Source: Vespula vulgaris (lineage: Eukaryota > Arthropoda > Insecta > Hymenoptera > Vespidae). From it: DNA of 64,000 bases. Where the stretch lies: contig NC_066590.1 of assembly GCF_905475345.1 (NCBI RefSeq), forward strand, positions 9,237,001-9,301,000, written 5' to 3'. Position 1 is the stretch's first letter; each line of letters begins with the position of its first letter. Position numbers and translations under genes: made by a program. The notes below the pieces were generated by a model. The model saw only the letters and a program-made list of their open reading frames with translations. It was not told the origin of the DNA and did no database searches. Of the stretch, positions 1 to 11,821 are shown in pieces.

Positions 1-2730
1 CATTGTTTGTTTACCCATCTATAAATTATTGTATTGTTAAGGTAACTAATTGATAATAACCTTAATTTTTTTTTTATTCTAGCTGTACGCAAGAAGACTT
101 ACTTGACACTGATACATATTTCTTGGACTTTGGTTACAGTCTGGCATAGGAATAAGACATGCTAAGTTACTCAAAAATGAAGTCTTTGCTAACTCTTGAT
201 GAGAAGTTAACTGAAAATGTAAAATATATATTAATATATAAAAAAATCAATATAGTCGTATTAAAAGTAAATGTATGCTAAAAGAATATTTACACCATCA
301 TAGGCTTCTTCTGGCGTGATACAAATATCCATATAAACTTGTTCAAATGTTCCTATAAGTTCTGTTTTTTTGACAGCTAAATTCATTACTCGTCTCATCA
401 TACGCGCGGGATTAGTGAATAAATATAATCCTGGATATTGAGCTGGTACCGTTTTCTTTGGAATTAATACTATTTCCATTGTAGAGGGTACTTCTTTGCC
501 TTTTATCTTAAGTATTCTTAAATTATCCGATACTCTGTTTATTATATTGTCTTCAATAAGACCTATTAATTTTCCATCTAACATAACGGTATATGAATCT
601 TTCCAATTATCAGCAATAGAAATAGGTAACATTCCAAGATCTAATAATACTGTTGGTATAGCAGCTTTTAAATTAGATTTTGGATGTTTTGTAATAATAC
701 AATTCATAGTTAAATGATTCAGTAAACCACATGGTGTACCATCCGGTGTATGTACAGGACAAATAAATCCTGGAATAATTAAGATTGTAAATATATAAAA
801 GATACCAAATAGTTTTGTGCAAAGTTATTTATAAAGCATAATAAATTATTACCCCAAGCATCAGGTAAAAGTTGTCTGGTTTCTGTAGTTCTCATTCCTT
901 GGAAAAAGGAGCCTCTATGAATTGCACGAAAATGACTCATATAACGCATTCTATTAATATTTTCTGCAACTATTGTAAGTCCACTAGTTTGCATCAGGCC
1001 TAAGCCTGTAGACGTTCTTAAATTTCCAGTAGATAAAAAATTTTCCATTTGTGATTCAAGAGACCCTCCATACTTTGTTATATGTAACATCTCCTCTAAG
1101 TTAATATGTATATAATTATCAGAACTATTATAAATATATTAGAAGTATTTGAAATAAACAATAAGTCAGTGTTAACATACTTACGCAATGTTAAAGCATA
1201 TTTAACGTCAGCATTTCTGGCACGTTTCATAATTAAAATCCTAAGACCCGTAAGCCATCCGTATAACTTCTCCTTTAACACTTGTAAATATAAATGGCCA
1301 CCTAATAAACACTCCTGCATCATTACAGAATCAGCACCTTCTACAGCGCACTTATTATTAGCAACAGCGAAAAGCTTTTTTGTCATAAATACAAGTAAAT
1401 AAAATTTATCTAATGGTTCATCTAAATGTATAGTAATGCAATGCCTGTAAATAGTAAATATATTTATAGTAAATATATAAGCAAATAGATATCATCGATA
1501 AGTAAATAAAAAATTTACTAAGAAAATAATTACTTAATAATAAAATCACAAATTTCTGTATCACTTGAATCTTGAGGTAGTTCAAAAAATTTAACTCGAA
1601 ACATCTTTCCTATATATGCTTTACATTGTTCATGCGTATGTAAGTCTTCTTCATGTACTGCACGTAACATATTTAAAATACAACCTCTATAGTACAAATC
1701 ATCTTCACAACCAGCCATTAAAGCATTGTAAATAAAAATATCTGAAACATCGACTAAACACTTCAATATTAAGATGAGAGGTGTATAGTATAAAACTTTC
1801 CTATGTGTAAACATTAATTTTACAGAACCATTAGTAACATAATGCAACGTATTATTCTGCAAAGTAAAAATAATAATTAATTAGAATACAAATAAAATGA
1901 TTTAATAATATTTATAATAATGATGCTTTTACCGATGCGGTATTATCATCTCGAACGCTTCTTAAAAGCAATCCAAGATCACTAAACTGGGCACCCCTAG
2001 CTTTCCAGCCTGATCTTCTAATTGCAATAGGATAATTTCTTCTTGTCATCAATAACATACGTATAAGTCGTTCATGTCCTTTAATTATAAAATAACCACC
2101 CCATTCTTGTTCATGCTCTCCATGAGCAATTAATTCACTAGGATTCATTTTATTAAGATGACATCTATTAGACTGTAGAAACATTACATAATTAGTTTTC
2201 TATTATAGATAATTTTACCATGTAAACTGTCTATTCTAAAAATATATACCTTGACCATAATAGGTATATCTCCCAAATCTTTTTCAAGTGTTTCTTGAGA
2301 ATTGCCATTGACAGACCATCCTAATGTAACTATTATTTTTCCTTTATAAGTAGCACCTCTTTGTCTACACTCTGTAGGATATATTTTATAATCTTTTACA
2401 CCAATTACATTAGTAGGGACTGATGGTTGATGAATCGATACATTATTAATCCATAACATAATTTTATCGCCATTAGCAAGTTGAAGATAAACTGGTAATA
2501 TATCTGTAATTGCTTCAGAAAGTCCATCTTCCAACATATAATTAAAAGAATCTATATGTGGAAGTCCTAAACTTTGTAATAACTGAAATACACACAAATA
2601 TATATATTTATTTTAAGTATTAAACAAAAAATAATTTTAATTGATATAAATTTAATCTTACAGGATTTTGTATATCCGGTGGTACTCCAAAATCTGGAGA
2701 AGTATTGGTTAACTTTGGTTCAGATAACAT
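1..2730 (-). CDS. POLR1B: RNA polymerase I second-largest subunit (RPA2/RPA135), N-terminal part, cut by window edge
   Basis: Catalytic subunit of nucleolar RNA polymerase I, which transcribes pre-rRNA. Minus-strand exons are 2662..2730, 2250..2582, 1933..2172, 1534..1856, 1185..1444, 853..1095, 294..769, 103..210 and 1..18. All junctions are GT-AG and the phases agree, giving 690 codons. Family signatures seen in order: PDFGVPPDIQNP then HIDSFNYMLEDGL at the N-terminus, YPTECRQRGATYKGK, GGYFIIKGHERLIRMLLM, TGNLRTSTGLGLMQTSGL (fork region), GFICPVHTPDGTPCGL, YPGLYLFTNPARMMR, and NQSPRNMYQCQ joined to MGKQTM at the edge. The hybrid-binding domain and C-terminal zinc finger lie beyond the left edge (the family protein is about 1,130 residues). 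The start at 2730 gives the usual short N-terminus. It is divergent from Rabex-5 across an 877 bp gap. Identification comes from family recall and is firm; exon edges were read by eye. Confidence 0.96.
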
Positions 2731-2832
2731 TTTTGTTAAGTGAAAAAACAAAATAACACAATATTTTACGTTTAAAATGTAATTCTCATATATGACACTA
2801 CTATCTAACCTTAATATGCCGAATGAAAGCAA

Positions 2833-2838
2833 CACGTG
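2833..2838. promoter_or_regulatory. CACGTG E-box, inside the palindrome ACACGTGT
   Basis: Canonical E-box about 100 bases upstream of the RPA2 start codon. CACGTG is the core site of Myc/Max-type bHLH factors, which are known to drive ribosome-biogenesis genes including Pol I components. The motif is seen directly; occupancy is inference. Confidence 0.45.
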
Positions 2839-2940
2839 TAGAAAGGAAAAAAATCGAATGGTAGTGGGGAAAATTGTTAGGTTAGTAGTATTGATAGGTT
2901 AGGTTATAGTCGCGATGTCGTATGATAAGATATAACTCGT

Positions 2941-2950
2941 GTCACGTGAC
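2941..2950. promoter_or_regulatory. CACGTG E-box, inside the palindrome GTCACGTGAC
   Basis: Second perfect E-box, about 110 bases from the first and 211 bases from the RPA2 start. The ten-base symmetric context is a strong bHLH-ZIP type site. Two such sites in under 900 bases of AT-rich DNA is more than expected by chance. Confidence 0.45.
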
Positions 2951-3607
2951 AAGTGCTATAGATGTAGAAAGACAATGAATGTCCCTTGGAAGATAATGTA
3001 ACGTCCTTTGGAAGGATTTCTTCCGATAACGTTACGTAGAATGCGTTTTTTATCTTATTCAAGGGTATACATAAAATTTTAAGAACTTGGGTGTATAAAT
3101 TTGAAAAATTCTTAAAGTAAATTTATATTTACTTTAATTATCTATATTTATATTATATTATATATATATATATATATATTTGTATTTTACAATAATGTTT
3201 TATAATTAACAATCGTTGATATATAATTAAACATGCAAAATATAGCCAGCTTTTAACTATGTACATGCATTTATTCTGATGGTTCCTTATTATTTCTTTC
3301 TATTCGTTTTGTATGCTTTATATTAGTGCTGCCAACTTTAAATTAGTCAAAGAAAAAAAAGTAAGCGGATGACGTTTGTATCTTCTGCTATCTGATATTT
3401 CTGTCTAATAACCGGTGCAAAATGATGTTACTTTCAATTATGTGTAATTTGGGTTTTAATTTTTAATTACATACAATTTGCAGGGGAAGAAATCATCGTA
3501 ATAATATTGAAGTATTACGGATCATATTCCTATATAAATTCGAATAAAATATATATTCTACAAATTATGGATTTCTCTGATTTTATTAAAAAATAAGAAA
3601 TAAAGAT

Positions 3608-6221
3608 ATGTATTCTATAAAAACACCTTCGCTTCGCATCGACGAGGCAGATTTGAAATGTAAAAATGGTTGTGGTTATTATGGTAACGCAGAATGGGAA
3701 GGCTATTGCAGCAAATGTCATCGAGAACATTTACAAAAGCAACGAGCACAAAGAGAGTATATATCAAACTTACAAACTGTCGATGTGTAAGAATATTCTC
3801 ATTTATTCTTATAAGATTTTATTTATATAATTCTACTTTGTTACCTATTATGTTTGCAGAGATACATCTAATAAAACTTTACCTACTGGATATCATAAAC
3901 ACGAAGAAAAAAAATCGCAACAAGAAAAGAAGTATAAATTATTAAATATTTCTTTCCGAAAGCCTACATCAAAGTGTAATGTATTTAAATTACATCTTAG
4001 TACCATAATATTTCTAATATATTTCTATCATATTTCTTATTATTATGTAATCTATTATTAGATTGTTTAAAATATATTATATAATGTATATTATTAATAA
4101 TATAGGTATATAGTTTAAAGTGATATGAATATTGTTTATTAACGATTCTTTTTTTTCTGAAGTACAAGGATGCCAAGAATTACTTTATGAATTAACAAAG
4201 GACAATTCAGATCTTGAAAAAGTGAGAACTGAAAATAGAGATCTTATAGCTTCGATTGTGAAAACACCAGTTGAAAAAGATGTACGAAAATGTATACATT
4301 CATTTGTAGTAGATATTCTTCAGAACAAAGATATCAAAAGAATAGAAGAATTATCAGAAATAACACAGAATTTTTATCAAGTGTTTGCTAAACGTTTAGA
4401 AAATAGTGTTAAATATACAGGTATTAAATTTATATAATTTATTATTCATATCATTTATTATTAAAAATATAAATAAATTATAAAAAATATAAATAATTAT
4501 TTTTACAGATATATCTGCAGATATTAAAGAAAGATTATTAGATTATGTTGAAAAATATTCTATGACATTATTGTACAGAATTCTATTTTGTCCACCATTC
4601 ACAACAGATGAAGAAAAAGATTTAGCAATTCAAAAAAGGTTTGCACATTGAAGAACATTAAAATTATTATTAGAATATGATATAATATAATCTAACATAA
4701 TATAATATAATAAAAAGCACATTCTTTTAAATTTTATTCGTAATAGAATAAGACAATTAAACTGGGTCAGTGGCAAGAATTTAGAATGTAGAATTCATGA
4801 AACAAGTTCTGAAGTTAGAGAACTTGTGTATACATCTATAACAGGTTTGTAATTAAAATCTTTTATAGTTTAATAGTAATTAATCAAATAAATATTTCTT
4901 TTAGATTTACTAAATATGGATTCTGCTAAAGCTCCACAAGAAAAATTAGCATGTGTTATTTATTGCTGTAGAAATATATTTTTGTTATTACAACAATCTG
5001 TAGGTGGTCCAGCTTCTGCAGATGAATTTTTACCTGCTCTTATTTTTATTGTTTTAAAAGCCAATCCTGCACGGCTTAAAAGTAATATTAACTTCATAAC
5101 AAGATTTTGTAATGCTAGCAGACTAATGACAGGAGAAGGGGGATACTACTTTACAAATTTGGTATAGTATTCTTTTTTATTAGCAATGTTCAATGCATAA
5201 AAGTTTTAATTTATTTTATGATAAAATTCTAGTGTTGTGCTGTATCTTTCATTGAAAACTTAACTGCTGAATCTTTGAATATGGCTGAGAAAGATTTTAA
5301 TGCATATATGTCGGGAGAAAGAGTACCACCAAATACGTGGGAATCAGCACTAATGATGTGTGAAGTGAATATTATTTTTTCTTTTTAATTCATTATCTTA
5401 GCTTTTGCATTTAAATAATTATTAATATACTTCTTTTATTTCATAAATTCGATTTATAGAGCTTGCATTTGATGTGTGAAGATATAACGTTACTTGATAA
5501 TTTAAAGGCAAAAAATTTAGAAATAATAAATGAAGCAAAAGAATTACAATCTAGAATGACACAATTTAAACAAGATATAGAAGTTAAAGTAGCTGCTGCA
5601 ATTGAGAAATCACCATTATTAATAACGCATAGTCAAAAATTGCCTACAAATTTAGATTCAGATAATATTGAAAACTACCAGTTACCTCCGCCTATTATAC
5701 CTCAGGTAAATACATGAGTATGTGCATATGTTGGATTAAGTTAAAGCGATTGACTTGGTATTTAATAATTTTTATAGGTATATTCACACCCTGTTAGCGA
5801 CCAATCCAATAACACTTTACTGGCAAATAATTCAGTTGATTTAAGAACTTCACTGATGGATGATTGTATTACACCGTCTCCAACATTTGATTTTCCTTCC
5901 TTCACTGGTGATGGTAGTTTAGATGTTAGTAAAGCAGATGATGAAACAAGTCTAATCAGTTTAGATACACAATGTGATTTATTGATGACTGATTCTCAAT
6001 TACATGAAAAAGATACACCTGATATATTACTGGGAAATTCAAGTACTTCTAATGCAAATCTCGTATCATCTATTGAATCAATAGGTCAAGAAGATTATCA
6101 TGGTTTTACTATACAAGGATCCCATATACCAACAATTCCTTGCAGTACAGGTGATTTGTCCATTAATTCTGCAGAATTGTCATCGGATAGTCATTATTCT
6201 ACATATTTCCACAAGATGTAA
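3608..6221 (+). CDS. Rabex-5: Rabex-5 (RABGEF1), Rab5 guanine-nucleotide exchange factor, complete
   Basis: Activates Rab5 on early endosomes and binds ubiquitin. Exons are 3608..3786, 3860..3975, 4163..4420, 4509..4638, 4747..4844, 4905..5161, 5233..5364, 5460..5705 and 5778..6221, totalling 1,860 bases (619 residues), with all phases consistent. An A20-type zinc finger has Cys18, Cys22, Cys34 and Cys37, with the GYYGN motif whose tyrosines contact ubiquitin in the mammalian protein. A four-helix/VPS9 region follows: TDEEKDLAIQKR, then ASADEFLP with Asp300 and GYYFTNL with Tyr342, matching the catalytic Asp and Tyr known for the family. A charged helix about residues 400-435 should be the Rabaptin-binding coiled coil, followed by the proline-rich LPPPIIPQ. 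The last exon is a Ser/Asp/Thr-rich tail that is hard to align. The second junction (3975/4163) is the least certain because the linker is poorly conserved. Confidence 0.94.
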
Positions 6222-6322
6222 TGCTATTTATAGATTTAGAAAATTATTCTTGGAATAATCACACATGATAAATTTAAAGAGAAAAATTATTAATAGAAAA
6301 GAGATTAGAGCATTCCTTCTTA

Positions 6323-6359
<37 letters not shown>

Positions 6360-6494
6360 AGTATTAATTTAGAATTAATGCTTATTATTATCTATTATTA
6401 TCTAGAGTACTTTTGACTTTATTCATTAACAAATTAAATCAATATTTCAATATATTCAGTGAAAGCTAAACAATTATTATCGTTATTGTATATA

Positions 6495-6500
6495 AATAAA
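6495..6500 (+). terminator. Polyadenylation signal AATAAA, likely Rabex-5
   Basis: First canonical AATAAA on the plus strand after the Rabex-5 stop codon, about 270 bases downstream. A (TA)n run at 6326-6358 lies in the presumed 3' UTR. Confidence 0.5.
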
Positions 6501-7330
6501 GTGATCTAATGTAAGATTTCAGTTTTGATCATATATTAACTAGATAGCAAATATTTGGAATGTATACATTTAAATTTTTTAGTAATATACTTTTTTATTT
6601 AATTTGTGATATAATAAATAATGGTGAAGTAATATTTATTATATAACAAGACACGTTTTGCTGGAGTAAAAATTTCTATAGATTGTTTTGAAAATAATTT
6701 GGAAATGTAATAATTCGCGTGAATATACTTTATTAAATTTCAATATAGTATTATAATTTCTTTTCTAAATACGATATGAACAGTGGAATGTTGTGCGTGT
6801 GTATATATACATTTTCTATTCTTATTATTAAAACACAAAATATGATAATATGTATATATTTCATATGGAAATCGACATCGCGAAAGAATACATTTCGGAT
6901 ACCCAAGTTTTAATTCAAATGATTAAAAGATTATTTATTACGAAGTGTAAAAAATAGATTGCACCGCCTAAAAAATGAAGAACTGCTTATATTATTACAA
7001 ATTATTCATGAGACTCAATCCCAATGGAAGAATTCTCATCGAATTGTTTCTTAGATCCGGATTATGATTCTTGATAAATATTAAATAAATACCAATCTAC
7101 AACAATGCCATTTCAAATCATTTAGAAAAAGTGAACAGCTTTGAGAGTTGTATAAATTTCGATATTTTAGGAATTAGCGTATAGAAAGGAACTATGCAGA
7201 TACAACACAACCAAGAAACTTATAAATATATATTTACATATATACACTTAAACACGTTCTTCGTAATAAGGCTGGAGATGTACTCATCGTCAGTATTCGT
7301 TTAGCTCTCTAATCGTTTTAACGCTTTAAA

Positions 7331-7471
7331 ATGGATAAAAGATACTATCGTAGTAAGAAAGGAAGACCTAATCGTCTGCGAAAAAGAAAGTTTACTGGAA
7401 TTATTCACATGTTTAAGACATCAATGTATTTTATAAATATATTCGTGGAAAAGTTCTCCAATAAAAAATGA
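7331..7471 (+). CDS. Possible small basic ORF, 46 residues, unrecognised
   Basis: An ATG opens a frame beginning MDKRYYRSKKGRPNRLRKRK, very rich in Arg/Lys over its first 21 residues, then a hydrophobic stretch and a short basic end. The Arg/Lys/Gly-rich start is unlike random translation of this AT-rich DNA, and the first 60 bases are clearly richer in G than their surroundings. I see no family match, no splice partner and no convincing promoter (a TCAGT initiator-like motif near 7289 is weak). It could be a small peptide gene, the first exon of an unspliced longer gene, or chance. Confidence 0.2.
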   Translation: MDKRYYRSKKGRPNRLRKRKFTGIIHMFKTSMYFINIFVEKFSNKK

Positions 7472-9590
7472 TTTTCTATCGCCGTGGATCCGATGATAAA
7501 AATACTGTAAGATATTACTTTTTTGAAATATGTATTTGTGGTTACCATTAGTTATTTTAGTAAAGTGTTTAGTAAAGTGACGGTGAAATTTCTTTTAAAA
7601 AATTTGCTGAAGGAGTCTGATTTTTGTCCTTGTTAACGATCGTCTCTGAACTTTTGCCGTTTTATCGATATTTTTTTCACCATAATTCTTTCAAATCGAA
7701 AAATTGTTTTCATAATGAGATCACTACGTGTTGAAATATCCGGTAAAATTTATTTTCCTTATTCATAGATACCCACAGTGGTATGAATAATAGTACGTAT
7801 TTCGATGCTCTATATACTATTTCAACTGCTTTGAAGAGTATATACGAAATGTTGATAAAGAAAGTAGAAGAAGAAGAAAAATGAAAAAATTCTGAAGCAG
7901 AAAAATCTTTATACGAATTAATTATATCCAAAAATAGAGCATGGACTAAAAGATTTTTATTTTTTGAAATTGAAAACAGGAAAATAGACAAACAGAATGT
8001 TAAATCGAGTTGCTGCAGAGTCTTAGATTTGAAAGGAAAAAAATCAAACACTTAGGAATATGAAATGTAGTATGAAAGCTATGAAAAAAATTGTAAATGT
8101 AATTCTGCAGGTTTTATGGGTAAGATGGAAGTCGATAGAGTATTGAAATATTTCAGTATATGTGATATAAAATAAATAACTTTTAACACGTTATTTTTTG
8201 AAATATATTCTTTTCGAATTGTGTATAGATTTAGAGAAACCTATTTGACCGACTGAAAAATTTCTTTATAATTACATTCTCTATGGTAAGACTTATAATG
8301 AAAAGATTTGTTCTACGTATCTTTTTTTTCTGTAATTTTTTTAATGAAAAAAACATTGTTTCTCGATAAAATTAATTCAAATAAAATTAATTCAATGTAC
8401 TAATTATTGAATTTTAAATATTTTACTTTTATTGTATCAGAGCTATTCACATATATTTAAAGAAATACTTTGAATTTTTTATTTCAGATTCTATTTTCAG
8501 ATTTTTTGTATACAACTTGGATTTCTGTTTTTTTAAAGAATCAACTACTTTGTAATTTATTCAAGATTACGAGGATAAAAACGTCACAGAAAAAGAATTT
8601 ATTTATAAATATATATTGATAAATGTCAAGAATAATTTTTACTTCACGTAAAAAAATTTTAATTACGTATTATAGTCTTTTTTTTTTTTAATTTAGAACA
8701 ATATGTTTTTCTCACGCATTCACATAAAAAGTAAGTTATCATTTTATATTTTCATTGTTGTCGACTTCTGTAGAATTTACATATAGTCATTATCACACAT
8801 TAACTATGGTTAATTGTAAATAGTTTTGATTCATTGTAGAAGAAAGACGATATTAACAGACTTCCAAAAGAAAAATATATATTTCGTTATTATGTTGATC
8901 GATTTTTAAAGGAATTATTTTCTTTTTTTTTTCTCCGGACGGTATATAAAGGAAAATAGGTAATTCGTCCTTTATTACAACAGTATTATAATAAATTATA
9001 TTATATTATATTGCATATACAGCATAATCTATATAATAAAATAAATAAATATTTGTACATACAATTAATCATACATAAAATAATTATCAAAATGTATTTA
9101 CTATGTATTAGTAATAAAAATGAAAATAAAAAAGTATAATGTGAAAAAAATCCGATGTGTATTCTATTACAACCTCTCATCTATTCTCTTTATCCCAAAA
9201 AACTGGTTTTTCTATTGCAAATTCTGGACAAAATGAATATTTTTCTCGCAAATCGAATTTTATAAATTTTTTATCTTTTTGAATTTTTTCTGGTCTTTTA
9301 TTTTTGTATTAGAATTATCATATAAAAATTAAAATGATATATGAGGAATAATCAATGTAATAATAGTTATAAGATTGTAATAATAATGTAAGAAAGGATA
9401 CATTGAAGTTTTATTCATGATAAACATTTATTTGCATTTTAATTATTTACATTTATAAAATATATTGTATTCGCTTATTATACGGATATTTACTTAATCG
9501 TATAAATTGTGATCTAATATAATACAATATTATTTAATTTGAAGTCATATAACGCAGTATAATGTAATGTAGAATACACACATGCACATA

Positions 9591-9655
9591 TAGAGAGAAA
9601 GAGAGAGAGACGGAGAGATGGAGAGAGGGAGAGAGAGAGAGAGAGAGAGAGAGAT
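9591..9655. repeat. (GA)n microsatellite
   Basis: Interrupted GA dinucleotide array with CGGAGAGATG interruptions, in intergenic DNA. Confidence 0.9.
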
Positions 9656-11458
9656 ATATAAACATAATTAATAGTTTATATTAAATCGAATGAAGCAAAT
9701 TGAATAAACTATTGAGAATATTGAAATTTTCGTATTCTTGAAGTAACTATTATGTCATGTATTTATTATTTTTATAATATTTATATAAATGACAACAATT
9801 TTTTTAATAATTTTAATTCCGTATCTTGTTCTTTATCGTTTGGAAAAAGACAAAATCAGCATTTGTTGGTCTGAGACTTCACTTAATGAAAGCAACGAAA
9901 ACACATCGTACAAAAATAATGGAAGTGATTAAATTATTCGTGTTCCACTGACAAAGCTTTTGTCCAAGTCGATCATTATTTTTTCACCATTAGATGAATT
10001 TTTTTGCTTGTTTTTCCGCTTATAATATTTGTTTGAATAATAATTTTTTTTTTATTTTAATATTTTGATACGATAATAAGATGGGATAATGTGTTTTTGT
10101 TTTGTAACAATTAATATAATTATTTATTTTATATTTTTTTTGATATTAATTATATTTTCAGATTAATATTCAAGCTTGCTTAAGCAAAATTTATCCAAAA
10201 TAAAACAAAATTTATGGTCGAAATTACAATCTGTAAATAATAGTAATGGTAATTTAACGTTACAATTATTAAGATTTATATATAATTAACATTTAGCAAT
10301 TCAAGTTTTATTTCTTTCGAATAACTTTTATATTTTATTCATTTTTAATTATTGTCAATGTTGATAATATTATTTGACCATCCAATATGGCATTATCAGT
10401 TAATTTTTTACAATGCCTCGAATTGCTTTAGAAAATTTCTTATTTATTTACTTTTATTTATTTAATAAAAATATAAAATTCGATTCGGTATACGGATTGC
10501 AAGATTATTTAGCATTCATTAAAAGCGCTCAAATAAACGATTATTATGAGATGTATATTTTTCCTAAACATTTTGTATATTCTCATATCAATTGTATAAG
10601 CATTTTCAATCACTGTTATCTCATATAGGTATTTCAGATTAAGGTGTTAAATATAAAATTATTCGATTTGTTTTTCCTTATGCAGAGTGTATTTAGAAGA
10701 TATGTACTTAGAAGACTTGGACATAATGAATAATTTTTCGTCTAATGGAAGAGAAATTATGATTGACAAATAATGATCATTAATTTCACTTAACTCGATC
10801 GTAAAAGGTTTATATTATTAAGTACATAGATTAATAGAAAGATAGTTAATTTTTACATTCTAAAGATAAGATGCATTATTTACTTACATTAAAAAGAAAG
10901 TTTATTAATCTAAGACACTCGAGGGATATAAAAAAAAATTTTTAATCGAAAATAAATTTATATGATAATAAAAATAAAAATCAGTTGATAAAAAGTTGAT
11001 GAAAAAGTCTTTAAAAAAAGAAAGTGAATATCTTTGATCTTTTTTTTTGAGTTTAATAATTAGCGGAATATGTTTATTTAAAAAATATTTTATAACTACG
11101 AAAACTAACATGATCGGTTAGGCCAACAAGATCTCGATGACTTATTTTGAAGACAAACAAGATGCCATTAAAACATTTCTTTGTAATAACTTTGATTTAC
11201 TATTTTTTTTTATTGTGCAAATAATTGTTATTAATATTTTATTTTTCAACGTTTATTCGTACTATTATAAGCCTGTAATACGTCGCTATAGGACATTTCT
11301 ATAAAAAAAATTTATTTCTTGTTGAAAACTAGAAACTGCAGTTAAAAAAACTGCAGTTAAAAAAATTGGTATTTGGAAAAATTCTAAAAAGAAATGGTCA
11401 TTATTTCTAATTCTAATCATCGTGGCTAATCTAATCTTTTAAACATTAATCAAAAATA

Positions 11459-11821
11459 TTGCGATCCTCGATCGCGATCATTGGACTCAATCGATCTTTC
11501 TTAGCCAAGTCGAAACAAATTCGCTGGATCACCATGAGATGGCAGTTGTCTCAGAAGATCTCTGAAGAGAGGATGGAGAACGGATGTGCGAGGAGAATTC
11601 TGCGCGGCGTTTCGTCTGCAGTCGATTCGCGTACTCGAAACAGTCGCCGTAAACGCGACTCGACCTTTGACTGCAGCATCCATGAAGAAGCTTTTGTGAT
11701 TCGCGAAGAAAGAGAAGCAGAATTTTCTTTGACAACAATAAAAAGGAACATCTTGTTTAAATCTTCTCTCGTAAGGATCCGTAAGTTTATTCATAAAAGA
11801 GATATTATTAAGAAGGTATGA
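11459..11821. other. GC- and CpG-raised island with open frames on both strands
   Basis: In the middle of AT-rich DNA this block has many CG dinucleotides and open frames of 120 codons on plus and about 97 on minus. The plus frame translates to an Arg/Ser-rich peptide with no domain that I recognise. Such islands in AT-rich insect genomes are usually promoters, first exons or conserved enhancers. It lies about 4.8 kb upstream of the tetraspanin on the same strand, so a distal promoter or 5' UTR exon is the simplest reading. Protein coding is possible but unsupported. Confidence 0.35.

Larger units (their letters stand above)
2731..3607. promoter_or_regulatory. Head-to-head promoter region between RPA2 and Rabex-5
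   Basis: These 877 bases separate the two divergent start codons and must hold both promoters and 5' UTRs unless upstream noncoding exons exist. Visible elements are two perfect CACGTG E-boxes (2833-2838 and 2943-2948), a TTAGGTTAG-type stretch near 2876-2905, an imperfect direct repeat built on CTTGGAAG/CTTTGGAAG at about 2978-3035, and a TA run near 3163-3178. No ORF of interest and no obvious TATA box at a convincing distance. Confidence 0.7.
6501..11458. other. Gene-poor AT-rich intergenic DNA
   Basis: About 5 kb of very AT-rich sequence after Rabex-5. Apart from the small ORF at 7331-7471 and the GA repeat near 9591-9655, I see only short open frames in T-rich or A-rich context (for example 10413-10628, plus strand) without codon bias, splice partners or recognisable domains. 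A short duplication of CTGCAGTTAAAAAAA lies at about 11336-11365. Confidence 0.6.

Noticed and set aside
81..150. A plus-strand frame after a TTCTAG acceptor that looks like a C-terminal exon ending LDFGYSLA and a stop
   Set aside because: The same bases are on minus the RPA2 exon 103..210 with the family motif NQSPRNMYQCQ and a GTAAGT donor, so the plus frame is a shadow.
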